From Sphingomonas sp. Leaf242 (GTDB lineage Bacteria; Pseudomonadota; Alphaproteobacteria; Sphingomonadales; Sphingomonadaceae): a DNA stretch of 64,000 nucleotides. Position 1 is the first letter of the stretch. Every line of letters starts with the position of its first letter. Below the pieces are notes generated by a model. It ran no database searches and was not told the DNA's origin. It saw only the letters and a program-made list of their open reading frames with translations. Made by a program: the position numbers and the translations under genes. The stretch covers positions 566,972 to 630,971 of the forward strand of contig NZ_LMLW01000001.1 of assembly GCF_001422045.1 (NCBI RefSeq), given 5' to 3'. This document shows positions 35,025 through 45,387 of this stretch, piece by piece.

Positions 35025-35663
35025 ATGCGGGATGAACTGAACGGGTCCGAGGGGCGGCGAGCTGGGGGCGATGTGCTGGGTCCCGACGGCAAGGTGATTG
35101 TCCCCGAAGACGTAGCGTCGGCGATCCGTACGCTGATCCGCTGGGCGGGCGACGATCCCACGCGTGAAGGGCTGCTCGATACACCGCGCCGTGTTGCACG
35201 TGCGTGGAAGGAATATTGCGCGGGCTATGGCGACGATCCGGCGAAACACCTCGAACGCGTGTTCGAGGAAGTCGGTGGCTATGACGAGATCGTCCTGTTG
35301 AAGGACATCCCGTTCCAGTCGCATTGCGAGCATCACATGGCGCCGATCATCGGCAAGGCGCACATCGCGTACCTGCCACGTGACCATGTCGTCGGCATTT
35401 CGAAGCTCGCACGCGTGCTGCATGGCTTCGCGCGGCGGCTGCAGGTGCAGGAGCGGCTGACCGCAGAGGTCGCGGACTGCATCTGGGACAACCTCAAGCC
35501 GCAGGGCGTCGCGGTGGTGATCGAGGCAAGCCATGCCTGCATGACCGCGCGCGGTGTCCGCACGCCGGGAGTGACGATGGTCACGAGCCGAATGATGGGC
35601 GTGTTCCGCGACGACGAACGCAGCCGCAAGGAAGTGCTCGCGTTGATGGGGCGCGGCGTTTGA
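35025..35663 (+). CDS. folE: GTP cyclohydrolase I
   Basis: A 212-residue FolE that converts GTP to dihydroneopterin triphosphate, the first step of folate and pterin synthesis. Conserved elements: RWAGDDPTREGLLDTPRRVA, KDIPFQSHCEHHMAPI (zinc Cys and catalytic His), GISKLARVLHGFARRLQVQE and SHACMTARGVRTPG (second zinc Cys). ATG 35025 is preceded by AAAGGG and gives the normal length; in-frame ATGs at 34986 and 35004 would add 7-13 residues. The stop overlaps the next gene as TGATG, placing it first in a three-gene pterin operon. Confidence 0.95.
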   Translation: MRDELNGSEGRRAGGDVLGPDGKVIVPEDVASAIRTLIRWAGDDPTREGLLDTPRRVARAWKEYCAGYGDDPAKHLERVFEEVGGYDEIVLLKDIPFQSHCEHHMAPIIGKAHIAYLPRDHVVGISKLARVLHGFARRLQVQERLTAEVADCIWDNLKPQGVAVVIEASHACMTARGVRTPGVTMVTSRMMGVFRDDERSRKEVLALMGRGV

Positions 35664-36421
35664 TGCGAACCGTCCTGGTGACGGGCGGGGCGAAGCGGCT
35701 GGGTGCGGCGATCGTCCGGCGGCTGGCGGCGGACGGGCATGCGGTGGTCGTGCACCAGGGACATTCCCCCCACGAGGCGGCTGCGCTGGTGGCGGAGATC
35801 GTCGATGGCGGCGGGCATGCTGCTGCGGTGGCGGGGGACCTGAGCGATCTCGCCGCGATCGGCGACCTGTTCGCGGCGGCGCGGGCCGCGATCGGGGGGC
35901 CGATCGACGGGCTGGTAAACTGTGCGTCGAAGTTCGAGTTCGATCGTCCGCCAAGCGTCGATCCGGTACTGTTCGCCGAGCTGGGCGCGATCAATTGCGG
36001 CGCACCGGTGCTGCTCGCGTCGGCACTCGCGTCGCAGGACGACGTCGCGGATGGCGCGGTGGTCAACGTGCTTGACCAGAAGGTGGCGAACCTCAACCCG
36101 GACTTCTTCTCGTACAGTTGCGGCAAGATCGCGCTGGAGGGGGCGACGACTATGCTGGCGCAAGCACTCGGGCCGCGCATCGCAGTGAACGCGGTATCGC
36201 CGGGGCTGACCTTGCCGAGCGGGGACCAGAGCGACGAGGAGTTCGCGGCCGTGGCGAGCGACAATCTGCTGCGGCGACCGGTCGGAGCGGAGGCGGTCGC
36301 CGATGCGGTGGCGTGGCTGCTGACTGCGAAAGCCGTGACGGGGCAAAATCTGTTCGTTGACTGCGGGCAGCGGTTTCTAGTGCGCGATAGCGACGTGATG
36401 TTTGAGGGACGTAATGGCTGA
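35663..36421 (+). CDS. SDR-family pteridine reductase-like protein
   Basis: A 252-residue short-chain dehydrogenase with the nucleotide motif VTGGAKRLGAAIVRRL (TGGxxxxG form seen in FolM and PTR1 pteridine reductases), NCASKFE in place of NAG, and the catalytic pair in YSCGK. FolM-like enzymes reduce dihydrofolate or dihydromonapterin using NADPH. The gene sits between folE and folB, overlapping folE by TGATG at its start and folB by 8 bases at its end, so a role in pterin reduction is well supported by context. Direct substrate is inference. Confidence 0.85.
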   Translation: MRTVLVTGGAKRLGAAIVRRLAADGHAVVVHQGHSPHEAAALVAEIVDGGGHAAAVAGDLSDLAAIGDLFAAARAAIGGPIDGLVNCASKFEFDRPPSVDPVLFAELGAINCGAPVLLASALASQDDVADGAVVNVLDQKVANLNPDFFSYSCGKIALEGATTMLAQALGPRIAVNAVSPGLTLPSGDQSDEEFAAVASDNLLRRPVGAEAVADAVAWLLTAKAVTGQNLFVDCGQRFLVRDSDVMFEGRNG

Positions 36422-36764
36422 GTTCACGACGATCCTCGACGGGCTCGAAGTCATGATGCGGCTCGGCATCCATCCGCACGAGGTTGCGCCGCAGCGGGTG
36501 GTCGTCTCGGTCGAGATGACGGTGATGTATCCAGGCCCGCTCGGCGAGGATGCGATCGAGGAAGTGCTCGACTATGATTTCGTCCGCACGGGGATTCGAG
36601 CGCTGACGGCGGAGCGCCCGTTCGCGTTGCAGGAGACGCTCTGCGAGGCGATCGCCAGGCTGTGCTTGGCGGATGCGCGAGTGAGGCGGGTTAAGGTCCG
36701 AACGGTGAAGGCCGATGTCTACCCCGACGCCCGCGTCGGCTGCGAGATCGTTCGCACTCGCTGA
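36414..36764 (+). CDS. folB: Dihydroneopterin aldolase (FolB/FolX family)
   Basis: A 116-residue protein of the FolB/FolX T-fold family: ILDGLEVMMRLGIHPHEVAPQRVVVSVEM holds the strand with the conserved Gly-x-His/Glu region, VLDYDFVRTGI the catalytic-site segment with Tyr, and ALQETLCEAIARLCL the dimer helix. FolB makes hydroxymethyl-dihydropterin; FolX epimerises dihydroneopterin triphosphate for monapterin synthesis, and the SDR neighbour makes either reading possible. ATG 36414 follows GAGGGAC. Last gene of the operon; a palindromic repeat begins at its stop codon. Confidence 0.88.
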   Translation: MAEFTTILDGLEVMMRLGIHPHEVAPQRVVVSVEMTVMYPGPLGEDAIEEVLDYDFVRTGIRALTAERPFALQETLCEAIARLCLADARVRRVKVRTVKADVYPDARVGCEIVRTR

Positions 36765-36896
36765 TCCTCCCCGCACGCGGGGAGGGGGACCAGCGTAGCT
36801 GGTGGTGGGGGTGTGCCTCGCACGGTACGCGTGGGGAAGCCCCCCTCCACCCCCACGCAAGCGCGTGGCGGTCCCCCTCCCCGTGCCGGGGAGGAT
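36765..36896 (+). repeat. Palindromic doublet after folB
   Basis: TCCTCCCCGCACGCGGGGAG at 36766 leads into GGGGGACC; the complement GGTCCCCCTCCCC and GGGGAGGAT ends at 36896. Centre contains a second palindromic pair (CCAGCGTAGCTGGTGG). It may also serve as folB terminator hairpin. Confidence 0.75.
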
Positions 36897-36920
36897 TACG
36901 CGAGCGCAAATGGCGCACTG

Positions 36921-37024
36921 CTCCCTCTCCCCTCCGGGGAGAGGGCTGGCGTGAGGGGCTGTTCCAGGCTGAGCACTGCTTGGCTGCCCCTCACCCCGAC
37001 CCTCTCCCCGGAGGGGAGAGGGAG
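36921..37024 (+). repeat. 104-bp inverted repeat, CCTCTCCCC family
   Basis: CTCCCTCTCCCCTCCGGGGA at 36921 continues GAGGG; the exact complement ends at 37024, a few bases before the leuA stop codon on the other strand. The centre holds GTGAGGGGCTG...GCCCCTCAC, so the whole element folds as one long hairpin. Confidence 0.8.
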
Positions 37025-37031
37025 GTGCGCA

Positions 37032-38690
37032 TCAGGCTCGGTTCGCTGCCGACAACACCGCACGGACCGAGGCGGTCGCTATGTCGGTGTCCATGCCGAC
37101 GCCGAACACCGTCCGACCCTCGGCCGTCCGGCATTCGACATACGCCGCCGCCTGCGCATCCGCGCCGTGGCCGATCGCGTGCTCGTTGTAATCCACCACG
37201 TCGAGCGTCGGCCCGGTCGACTCCGCGATCGCTGCGATCACGCCGGAGATCAGCCCGTTGCCGCGCCCCGAGATCGACCGCTCCTCGCCGTCGATTGCGA
37301 CGCGGCCGATGAACACCCGCTGCCCCGAGGCACCGCTTTCCTCGTAATCACGCAGTTCCACCCGGTCGTCAGCCTGCGGCATGTACGTCCGCTCGAACAG
37401 ACCCCAGATATCGCCTGCGTTCAGCTCACGGCTGGTCTCGTCGGCATAAGCCTGGACGTGCCGGCTGAAGTCCGCCTGCAACCGCTTGGGCAGCTTCAGG
37501 CCCTTGTCCTGCTCGATCACCCAGGCAACGCCGCCCTTGCCCGACTGCGAATTCACGCGGATAACCGCCTCGTAGCTGCGACCCAGATCGGCAGGGTCGA
37601 TCGGGAGATACGGCACCTCCCACAGCGTGTCGTTCTTCGCCTCCTGCGCCGCGAAGCCCTTCTTGATCGCGTCCTGATGCGAGCCCGAAAACGCGGTGAA
37701 GACCAGATCGCCGGCATAGGGCGTGCGCGGGTGGACGGGGATGTTGGTGCAGTAATTGACCGTGTTCACGACGCCGTCGATGTCCGACAAGTCGAGCTTC
37801 GGGTCGACGCCTTGCGTGTACATGTTGAGCGCGACGGTCACGAGATCGCAATTGCCGGTGCGCTCGCCATTGCCGAGCAGGCAGCCCTCGACCCGGTCCG
37901 CACCCGCCATCATGCCGAGCTCCGCCGCCGCGACGCCGGTGCCGCGGTCGTTGTGCGTGTGCAGGCTGATCGCCACCGCATCGCGGTTGCGGATGTTGCG
38001 CCCGAACCATTCGATCTGGTCGGCATAGATGTTCGGCGTCGCGCATTCTACGGTCGCGGGCAGGTTGAAGATGATCGGGTTCTCGGGCGTCGGCATCAGC
38101 ACGTTCATCACCGCCTCGCAGACCTCGAGGCTGAAATCGAGCTCGGCGGTCGAGAAGGTTTCGGGGCTGTATTCGAACTGCCAGCGGACGTTCGGCTGCT
38201 TGGCGGCTTCGTCGCGCAACACCTTCGCGCCATCCACGGCGATCTGCTTCACCTGCGCACGGTCCATGCCGAACACGATCTTGCGCCACGCCGGCGACAC
38301 CGCGTTGTAGAGATGGACGATCGCGGTCTTCGCGCCGACCAGGCTGGCAAAGCTCGTCTCGATCAGGTCGCGGCGCGACTGGGTCAGCACCTGGATCGAT
38401 ACGTCGTCGGGGATGCGGCCGGTCTTCACGAGGCCGGAGATGAAGTCGAATTCGGTCGCGCCCGCGCTCGGGAAGCCGACCTCGATCTCCTTCAGCCCGA
38501 CCTTGCAGAGCAGGTCGAAGAAGCGCGTCTTCTTCTCCGCATCCATCGGGTCGATCAGCGCCTGGTTGCCGTCACGCAGATCGGTGGAGAGCCAGCGCGG
38601 CGGCTTGACGATGGTCTTCGACGGCCATTCGCGGTCGGGCAGGTCGACTTGTGGGAAGGGTCGGTATTTGGTCGATGGGTCGCGCAGCAT
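37032..38690 (-). CDS. leuA: 2-isopropylmalate synthase
   Basis: A 552-residue LeuA of the long (LeuA2, yeast-like) type, which condenses acetyl-CoA with 2-oxoisovalerate in leucine synthesis. Marks: [13 protein letters not shown] (catalytic Arg-Asp), [33 protein letters not shown] (metal His pair), [21 protein letters not shown], and a C-terminal regulatory LeuA dimer domain from about residue 430 that gives leucine feedback inhibition. The start ATG 38690 lies 88 bases after a short Leu-rich leader peptide on the same strand, so expression is probably also controlled by attenuation. Confidence 0.96.
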   Translation of the reverse strand: MLRDPSTKYRPFPQVDLPDREWPSKTIVKPPRWLSTDLRDGNQALIDPMDAEKKTRFFDLLCKVGLKEIEVGFPSAGATEFDFISGLVKTGRIPDDVSIQVLTQSRRDLIETSFASLVGAKTAIVHLYNAVSPAWRKIVFGMDRAQVKQIAVDGAKVLRDEAAKQPNVRWQFEYSPETFSTAELDFSLEVCEAVMNVLMPTPENPIIFNLPATVECATPNIYADQIEWFGRNIRNRDAVAISLHTHNDRGTGVAAAELGMMAGADRVEGCLLGNGERTGNCDLVTVALNMYTQGVDPKLDLSDIDGVVNTVNYCTNIPVHPRTPYAGDLVFTAFSGSHQDAIKKGFAAQEAKNDTLWEVPYLPIDPADLGRSYEAVIRVNSQSGKGGVAWVIEQDKGLKLPKRLQADFSRHVQAYADETSRELNAGDIWGLFERTYMPQADDRVELRDYEESGASGQRVFIGRVAIDGEERSISGRGNGLISGVIAAIAESTGPTLDVVDYNEHAIGHGADAQAAAYVECRTAEGRTVFGVGMDTDIATASVRAVLSAANRA

Positions 38691-38726
38691 GGCCAGTCTC
38701 TCGTGTCGTCGGGAGCGTTCGGGTCA

Positions 38727-38786
38727 GCCCTTAGGCGCGAGGCGCGGGGCATGGCCACCGCGCAAACGATCGGCGCGCCTAAGGGC
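38727..38786 (-). promoter_or_regulatory. Leader hairpin between leuL-type peptide and leuA
   Basis: A perfect 13-bp inverted repeat, 38727-38739 against 38774-38786 (CGCGCCTAAGGGC type). The upstream arm overlaps the last codons of the leader peptide, so a ribosome finishing the peptide would cover it. A smaller hairpin (GCGCGG/CCGCGC, about 38741-38763) is nested inside. No T-run follows, so whether the switch acts on transcription or on translation of leuA is open. Confidence 0.6.
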
Positions 38787-38823
38787 GCGTAAGTCGAAGC
38801 AGCAGGAGGCGGCCGTGCGTCAT
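38779..38823 (-). CDS. leuL: leuA leader peptide (attenuation)
   Basis: A 14-codon minus-strand frame, MTHGRLLLLRLTRP then TAG, 88 bases upstream of leuA. It has four consecutive Leu codons and a fifth shortly after, the classic design of a leucine-attenuation leader. The inverted repeat that follows overlaps its final codons, as required for ribosome-position sensing. Leu leader peptides before leuA are known in alphaproteobacteria; this one is far too short for routine gene calling. Confidence 0.8.
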   Translation of the reverse strand: MTHGRLLLLRLTRP

Positions 38824-38832
38824 TGATGGCGT

Positions 38833-38870
38833 CCTATCGCGCGGACACGGTCCGTGTCCAGCGCGATAGG
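38833..38870. other. Long perfect palindrome between yceI-like gene and leuA leader
   Basis: CCTATCGCGC-GGACACGG is mirrored by CCGTGTCC-(A)-GCGCGATAGG: about 17 bp of stem with a 3-base loop and one bulged A. It begins ~10 bases upstream of the leader peptide and just after the YceI stop. It could be the YceI transcript's terminator (no T-run) or an operator over the leuA promoter. Confidence 0.6.
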
Positions 38871-38882
38871 AAAATTGGTATA

Positions 38883-39488
38883 TTATTGCGCGGAGAACGC
38901 GGCGTTGATCGTCAGGTCGACCTTGTCCGACACGACCGGGGCGTAGGCGCCGAGGTTGAAGTCGCTGCGCTTGATCGAGGTCGTCGCGCGGAAGCCGAAG
39001 TTGAGCTTCTTGTTCATCGGGTTCGCACCCGCGCCGACGAAGGTCGCCTGGAGCACGACGGGCTTGGTGACGCCCTTCAGCGTGAGGTCGCCGGTGATCG
39101 TCGCCCTGTCGCCGGTCGCGACGATCTTGGTCGAGACGAACTTGGCGGTCGGGTAGGTCGCGGCGTCGAAGAAGTCCTTCGACTTCAGATGGCCGGCGAA
39201 CGGCGCGGCGGTGACCGAGAGCTGGTCGATCGCGAAATTCACCTCGACCTTGGTCGCGTTCGGCTTGGCGGGATCGATCGTGATGCTGCCCCCCGACGCG
39301 CCGAGCTGCCCTTCGAGCATCGAGAAGCCCATGTGGTTGACGGCCCACGTGACCTGCGTGTGGTTCGGGTCGACTGCGTAGGTGCCAGCGGCGACGCGTG
39401 CCTTGACGGGGGCGCCGGGGATGGCGGCGGTCTGCGCCATGATAGGCGCGGCGGTGAGGGCGAGGATCGAGGCTAGAACTAGGCGCAT
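38883..39488 (-). CDS. YceI-family periplasmic protein
   Basis: A 201-residue YceI protein: a signal peptide (MRLVLASILALTAAPIMA), then the lipocalin-like barrel with the family's YAVDPNHTQVTWAVNHMGFS opening, HLKSKDFFDAATYPTAKF, ITGDLTLKGVTKPVVL and GFRATTSIKRSDFNLG. YceI barrels bind long-chain amphiphiles such as isoprenoids; some respond to acid or base stress. ATG 39488 opens the signal peptide; the upstream open frame has no family match. It is a single gene before the leuA leader. Confidence 0.93.
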   Translation of the reverse strand: MRLVLASILALTAAPIMAQTAAIPGAPVKARVAAGTYAVDPNHTQVTWAVNHMGFSMLEGQLGASGGSITIDPAKPNATKVEVNFAIDQLSVTAAPFAGHLKSKDFFDAATYPTAKFVSTKIVATGDRATITGDLTLKGVTKPVVLQATFVGAGANPMNKKLNFGFRATTSIKRSDFNLGAYAPVVSDKVDLTINAAFSAQ

Positions 39489-39610
39489 GCGGGGTCTCCT
39501 GTTTGACGCGCGATGCTGGCCGAGCGGGGCGGGCGCGTCAAACGGCGTTATGCCAACGCTGTGTTTCGGATTTGGGTTGGTGGGAGGGAGGCGAGGGCGC
39601 CGCAACCTCT

Positions 39611-39690
39611 TGTTCCCCCGCGGACGCGGGGGCCCAGCTAAACCACGAACACCGCCCGAGACCCTGGACCCCCGCGTTCGCGAGGGAACA
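39611..39690 (+). repeat. Inverted repeat, TGTTCCCxCGC family
   Basis: TGTTCCCCCGCGGACGCGGG at 39611 is answered by CCCGCGTTCGCGAGGGAACA ending at 39690. Similar halves occur at 57548-57628 and 61668-61720. Confidence 0.7.
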
Positions 39691-39724
39691 GGATAGGCAG
39701 CGATGACGCTTCCCTAAAACGCCA

Positions 39725-39828
39725 CCACCCCGGCGAAGGCCGGGGCCCAGTTGAGGGACGTGACTAACTGAACACTGCGCTCCGTTACTCCGGCCTCTCC
39801 AACTGGGCCCCGGCCTTCGCCGGGGTGG
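39725..39828 (+). repeat. 104-bp REPIN-like element, copy 1
   Basis: Arms CCACCCCGGCGAAGGCCGGG... CCCAGTT and AACTGGG...CCGGGGTGG are exact complements around a ~45-base centre containing CTGCGCTCCGTTAC. Same length and layout as 49865-49968 and 57660-57763. Confidence 0.85.
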
Positions 39829-39941
39829 CGGAATCGACGCTGAGCTAGGACTCACTTCACGCCAACCCGTCGGCCCCGGCGAAGCCGTGCCCTATGGGCA
39901 GGCTTCGTCGTGCCGGCCGCGCTCACGCGCGTTCGCTTCGC

Positions 39942-41583
<1,642 letters not shown>

Positions 41584-41584
41584 C

Positions 41585-43333
41585 TTAAACCAGCGCCTTC
41601 GCTTCGTCGTCCATCGTGCCGGACACTTCGTTCGCCTGCAGGATCATGTCGGTATGCGCCGCGCCCGACGGGATCATCGGAAAGCAGTTGGTCAGCTGCG
41701 ACACACGGCAATCGACGATCACCGGGCCGTCATACGCCAGCATCTCGGCGATCCCGCTGTCGAGCTGATCGCGCGTCTCGATCAGGATGCCCTTCCAGCC
41801 ATATGCCTCGCCCAGCTTGACGAAATCGGGCAGCGAATCCGAATAGCTCTCGGCATAGCGGCTCTCATAGGTGAGCTCCTGCCACTGGCGGACCATGCCC
41901 ATATACTGGTTGTTGAGGATGAAGATCTTCACCGGCAACCGGTATTGCGACGCGGTGGCCAGCTCCTGGATGTTCATCTGGATCGACGCTTCGCCAGCGA
42001 TGTCGATCACTAGCGCGTTCGGGTTACCAAGCTGCGCGCCGATCGCTGCGGGCAGGCCGTACCCCATCGTGCCGAGACCACCGCTGGTCAGCCACTTGTT
42101 CGGCTTTTCGAACCCGAAATGCTGCGCCGCCCACATCTGGTGCTGGCCGACCTCGGTCGTGATGATCGGCGAGCGTGCATGCGTGGCGTCGAACAGCGCC
42201 CGGATCGCGCGCTGCGGCATGATCTCGTTCGGATCGTTCTCGGGGAAATCGAGACACTTCACCGCGCGCCAGCCGGCAATGCGACGCTGCCAGTCGGTCG
42301 TGTCGGGCTTGGGATGCTGGCGGCTCTTCCAGATCCGCACCATGTCCTCGAGCGCATGGCCGACGTCCGCGATGATCCCGAGATCGACGCGCACCGTCTT
42401 GTTCACCGACGAGCGATCGATGTCGATATGCACCTTCCGCGAGTTCGGGCTGAACGCATCGAGACGTCCGGTCACGCGATCGTCGAAGCGCGAGCCGAGC
42501 GCGACGACGAGGTCAGCCTGGTTCATCGCCATGTTGGCTTCGTAGGTGCCGTGCATCCCGAGCATGCCGAGCCACTGCGGCCCCGATGCTGGATAGGCGC
42601 CAAGGCCCATCAGCGTCGACGTCACTGGTGCGCCGGTGATGCGGACGAGTTCGCACAGCAACTGGCTCGCGGCCGGACCCGAATTGATGATGCCGCCGCC
42701 GGTGTACAGGATCGGGCGTTCGGCCGCGGCGAGCATGTCGACGAGCTGCTCGATCTGCGACTGGTCGGCCTTCACCTGCGGGCGATAAGTCTTGTGCTGG
42801 ATCGGCCCCGGCTTCTTGTAGCGCGCGGTCGCGACCTGCACGTCCTTGGGAATGTCGACGACCACCGGCCCCGGACGTCCCGAGGTGGCGATGTGGAACG
42901 CCTCGTGGATCACGTCGCCCAGGCGGGCGGGGTCCTTGACGAGGTAATTGTGCTTCGAGCAATGGCGCGTGATGCCGACCGTATCGGCTTCCTGGAACGC
43001 GTCGGTACCGATCAACGCGGTCGGCACCTGGCCGGTGATCACGACCATCGGGATCGAGTCCATCAGCGCGTCGGTGATGCCGGTCACGGCATTGGTCGCG
43101 CCGGGGCCGGAGGTGACGAGCACCACGCCGGGCTTGCCGGTCGAGCGCGCATAGCCTTCGGCGGCATGCGTCGCAGCCTGTTCGTGGCGCACGAGGATGT
43201 GCTTGATCCGGCCACTGCGAAACAGCGCGTCGTAGATCGGCAGCACGGCACCACCCGGATAGCCGAAGACGACCTCCACGCCGAGATCGCACAGCGCCTC
43301 GATCAGGATATCGGCTCCACTCTTCTCGGTCAT
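41585..43333 (-). CDS. ilvB: Acetolactate synthase large subunit
   Basis: A 582-residue ThDP-dependent enzyme making acetolactate or acetohydroxybutyrate from pyruvate. The catalytic Glu of the PYR domain lies in HEQAATHAAEGYARSTGKPG; the PP domain has VIDIAGEASIQMNIQELATA and NNQYMGMVRQWQ. The usual ThDP motif GDG/GDA reads GEA here, an Asp-to-Glu change at a metal-binding residue that I believe also occurs in relatives. First gene of the ilvBNC cluster; no Val/Leu-rich leader peptide was found upstream. Confidence 0.96.
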   Translation of the reverse strand: MTEKSGADILIEALCDLGVEVVFGYPGGAVLPIYDALFRSGRIKHILVRHEQAATHAAEGYARSTGKPGVVLVTSGPGATNAVTGITDALMDSIPMVVITGQVPTALIGTDAFQEADTVGITRHCSKHNYLVKDPARLGDVIHEAFHIATSGRPGPVVVDIPKDVQVATARYKKPGPIQHKTYRPQVKADQSQIEQLVDMLAAAERPILYTGGGIINSGPAASQLLCELVRITGAPVTSTLMGLGAYPASGPQWLGMLGMHGTYEANMAMNQADLVVALGSRFDDRVTGRLDAFSPNSRKVHIDIDRSSVNKTVRVDLGIIADVGHALEDMVRIWKSRQHPKPDTTDWQRRIAGWRAVKCLDFPENDPNEIMPQRAIRALFDATHARSPIITTEVGQHQMWAAQHFGFEKPNKWLTSGGLGTMGYGLPAAIGAQLGNPNALVIDIAGEASIQMNIQELATASQYRLPVKIFILNNQYMGMVRQWQELTYESRYAESYSDSLPDFVKLGEAYGWKGILIETRDQLDSGIAEMLAYDGPVIVDCRVSQLTNCFPMIPSGAAHTDMILQANEVSGTMDDEAKALV

Positions 43334-43415
43334 TTCATATCATCCTTTGCGAGAACGCTGCCTTTAGCGTCTCGTGGTGGGGCCGGCTACCGATATAAAA
43401 GATGCGTGTCAAACA

Positions 43416-44363
43416 TCATTTGAGCAATATAGTTTCAAATTGCTGCAAGCGCGTTGGTAGATCGAGCGCTTCGGTGCGGGGCCAGGCGGCGGGCGGCTGG
43501 TGTCGGAGCCACGTATATTGGCGCTTGGCGTAGCGCCGCGTGGCGAGCGATCCGGCGGCGATGGCGTCGGGTTTCGAGGTCTCGCCGCGGACCAAGGCGG
43601 CGATCTCGGGCACACCGATCGCGCGGCGGATCGGCGCGTCCTGCGGGATGTCGGTGCGAGCGAGCAGCGCAGTGATTTCGTCGCGGCTGGTGTCGGCCAT
43701 TTCGGCGAAGCGCTGGTCGATGCGCGCGTTGAGCCAGTCGCGGTCGGGGATCAGGATCAGCGCGCGGACGTCGATCGTCTCGCCGATCCCGCCGACCTTC
43801 TCTGTCTGCCAGTCGGCAAGCGTGCGGCCGGTGCCGCGGACGACTTCGAGCGCGCGGGCGACGCGGGTGGTGTCGGCTGCGTTGAGCTTGGTCGCGGCCT
43901 GCGGATCAAGTTGCGTAAGTGCTGCGTGCGCCTCCGCGACGGGGATGGCGCGGACTTGCTCGCGAAGGGCCGGGTCGATGTCTGGGACGGGTGCGATACC
44001 GTCGAGCAGCGTGCGGATATAGAGCCCCGTGCCACCCACGAGGATCGGCAACTTCCCCTCCGCGAGGGTATCGCGGATCGCTAGCGTCGCCTCGGCGGCC
44101 CAGCGCGCCGCGGAGTAGGTCGCGTCGGCGGCATCCACATGACCGAACAGGCGGTGCGATGCGCTTGCCTCTTCTTGTGTAGATGGCCGCGCAGTGAGGA
44201 TGCGGAGGTCGGCATAGACCTGCGCGGAGTCGGCGTTGATGACGACGCCATCGTGGCGCGCAGCGATGGCGAGCGCGAGCGCGGACTTGCCGCTCGCGGT
44301 CGGCCCTGCGATGAGCGCGACCTTCGGGAGAGCGCCCGTTGATTGGGAGATGGGTATGTTCAC
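43416..44363 (-). CDS. miaA: tRNA dimethylallyltransferase
   Basis: A 315-residue MiaA that adds dimethylallyl to A37 of tRNAs reading UNN codons. The P-loop is [39 protein letters not shown] and [16 protein letters not shown] are standard, as is the [12 protein letters not shown] tRNA-binding segment. No ATG lies in the first part of the protein; GTG 44363 ([10 protein letters not shown]) is the best start. It overlaps the divergently read serB start (44356) by 8 bases. ilvB lies upstream of it in transcription order only as a neighbour: its gene ends 83 bases before ilvB starts. Confidence 0.93.
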   Translation of the reverse strand: MNIPISQSTGALPKVALIAGPTASGKSALALAIAARHDGVVINADSAQVYADLRILTARPSTQEEASASHRLFGHVDAADATYSAARWAAEATLAIRDTLAEGKLPILVGGTGLYIRTLLDGIAPVPDIDPALREQVRAIPVAEAHAALTQLDPQAATKLNAADTTRVARALEVVRGTGRTLADWQTEKVGGIGETIDVRALILIPDRDWLNARIDQRFAEMADTSRDEITALLARTDIPQDAPIRRAIGVPEIAALVRGETSKPDAIAAGSLATRRYAKRQYTWLRHQPPAAWPRTEALDLPTRLQQFETILLK

Positions 44364-45237
44364 GGCAACGCTTATAGCCTCGGGCACGCTGACCGCAGGC
44401 GATATTTCGACCGCGATGGACCGCCTGCGCGCCGCCGACTGCGCGCCAGGCGTCAGCGGCTGGATCGACGAGGGCGACGCCGCCGACCTGATCTTCGGGA
44501 TGGCGCCGGACGCGGCTCGGACCGCGCTCGAGGGGGCATTCGTGGCGACCGACGTGGTCGTACAGTCGAGCCTGACGCGCACCAAGACGTTGCTCGTCGC
44601 CGACATGGACTCGACGATGATCACCGTCGAATGCATCGACGAACTCGCCGACTACGCGGGCATCAAGCCACAGATTGCCGAGATCACCGAACGCGCGATG
44701 CGCGGCGAACTCGATTTCGAGGCGGCGCTCGATGCGCGCGTAGCCCTCCTCAAGGGACTAGCCGAAAGCGACATCGAACGCTGTCTGACCGAACGCGTCA
44801 CGATCATGCCGGGCGCAAAGGCGTTGGTCCGGACAATGCGCGCGCGGGGTGCTCTGGCGGTGCTGGTATCGGGCGGCTTCACGCGGTTCGCGGAGCCGGT
44901 AGCCAAGGAGATCGGCTTCGACCGCGCGATCGCCAACGTGCTGGAGATCGAGAGTGGCGTACTGACGGGGACAGTGACCAAGCCGATCGTCGGGTCGAAT
45001 ACGAAGCTGACGACGTTGCGCGCTGCGATCGCCGAGCGGGGGATTGTGGTGGAGGAGTCGCTCGCGGTCGGTGATGGCGCGAACGACTTGGCGATGATCG
45101 AGGCGGCGGGGCTGGGCGTGGCCTACCACGCCAAGCCGATCGTCGCGGCTGCCGCAGCAGCGCGGATCGATCACGGCGACCTTACCGCGCTACTGTACGC
45201 ACAAGGCATCGCGCGGCGGCATTGGGTGTTGGACTAG
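44356..45237 (+). CDS. serB: Phosphoserine phosphatase
   Basis: A 293-residue SerB, the last step of serine synthesis. The HAD phosphatase core has the nucleophile motif [18 protein letters not shown] (about residues 81-98), [12 protein letters not shown], and the acidic motif [19 protein letters not shown] ~75-residue N-terminal ACT-like part precedes it, as in many bacterial SerB. ATG 44356 ([10 protein letters not shown]) fits the family; ATG 44350 is two codons upstream. Divergent from miaA with overlapping starts, which forces each promoter to lie inside the other gene. Confidence 0.94.
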   Translation: MFTATLIASGTLTAGDISTAMDRLRAADCAPGVSGWIDEGDAADLIFGMAPDAARTALEGAFVATDVVVQSSLTRTKTLLVADMDSTMITVECIDELADYAGIKPQIAEITERAMRGELDFEAALDARVALLKGLAESDIERCLTERVTIMPGAKALVRTMRARGALAVLVSGGFTRFAEPVAKEIGFDRAIANVLEIESGVLTGTVTKPIVGSNTKLTTLRAAIAERGIVVEESLAVGDGANDLAMIEAAGLGVAYHAKPIVAAAAAARIDHGDLTALLYAQGIARRHWVLD

Positions 45238-45244
45238 TCAAATA

Positions 45245-45329
45245 CCGTCATCTTGACCAAAGTCAGGATCCAGAGCCAGGGAGGCTACGCTGCTTGGCTC
45301 TGGATCCTGGGTCGAGCCCAGGATGACGG
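45245..45329 (+). repeat. Inverted repeat element, CCGTCATC family
   Basis: CCGTCATCTTGACCAAAGTC then GGATCCAGAGCCA; mirrored by TTGGCTCTGGATCC and GGGTCGAGCCCAGGATGACGG. The inner 13 bp are perfectly complementary, while the two outer ends are the two alternative end types seen separately in other copies. Confidence 0.75.
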
Positions 45330-45387
45330 GGTAAACAGAGGTGGACGCTTCCAATCAGCCGCCGTTTCTGGCGGCCAATTAGTCGTT

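Larger units (their letters stand above)
39489..39941. other. Repeat-filled intergenic region
   Basis: About 450 bases between the yceI-like gene and ilvC contain no supportable gene. They hold an 80-bp inverted repeat (39611-39690) and a 104-bp element (39725-39828). Confidence 0.8.

Noticed and set aside
36813..38792. A 659-codon plus-strand open frame opposite leuA
   Set aside because: Antisense to 2-isopropylmalate synthase, and starts inside palindromic repeats.
43334..43415. Leader peptide or attenuator before ilvB
   Set aside because: No short frame with Val, Leu or Ile codon runs is visible on the minus strand upstream of ilvB.
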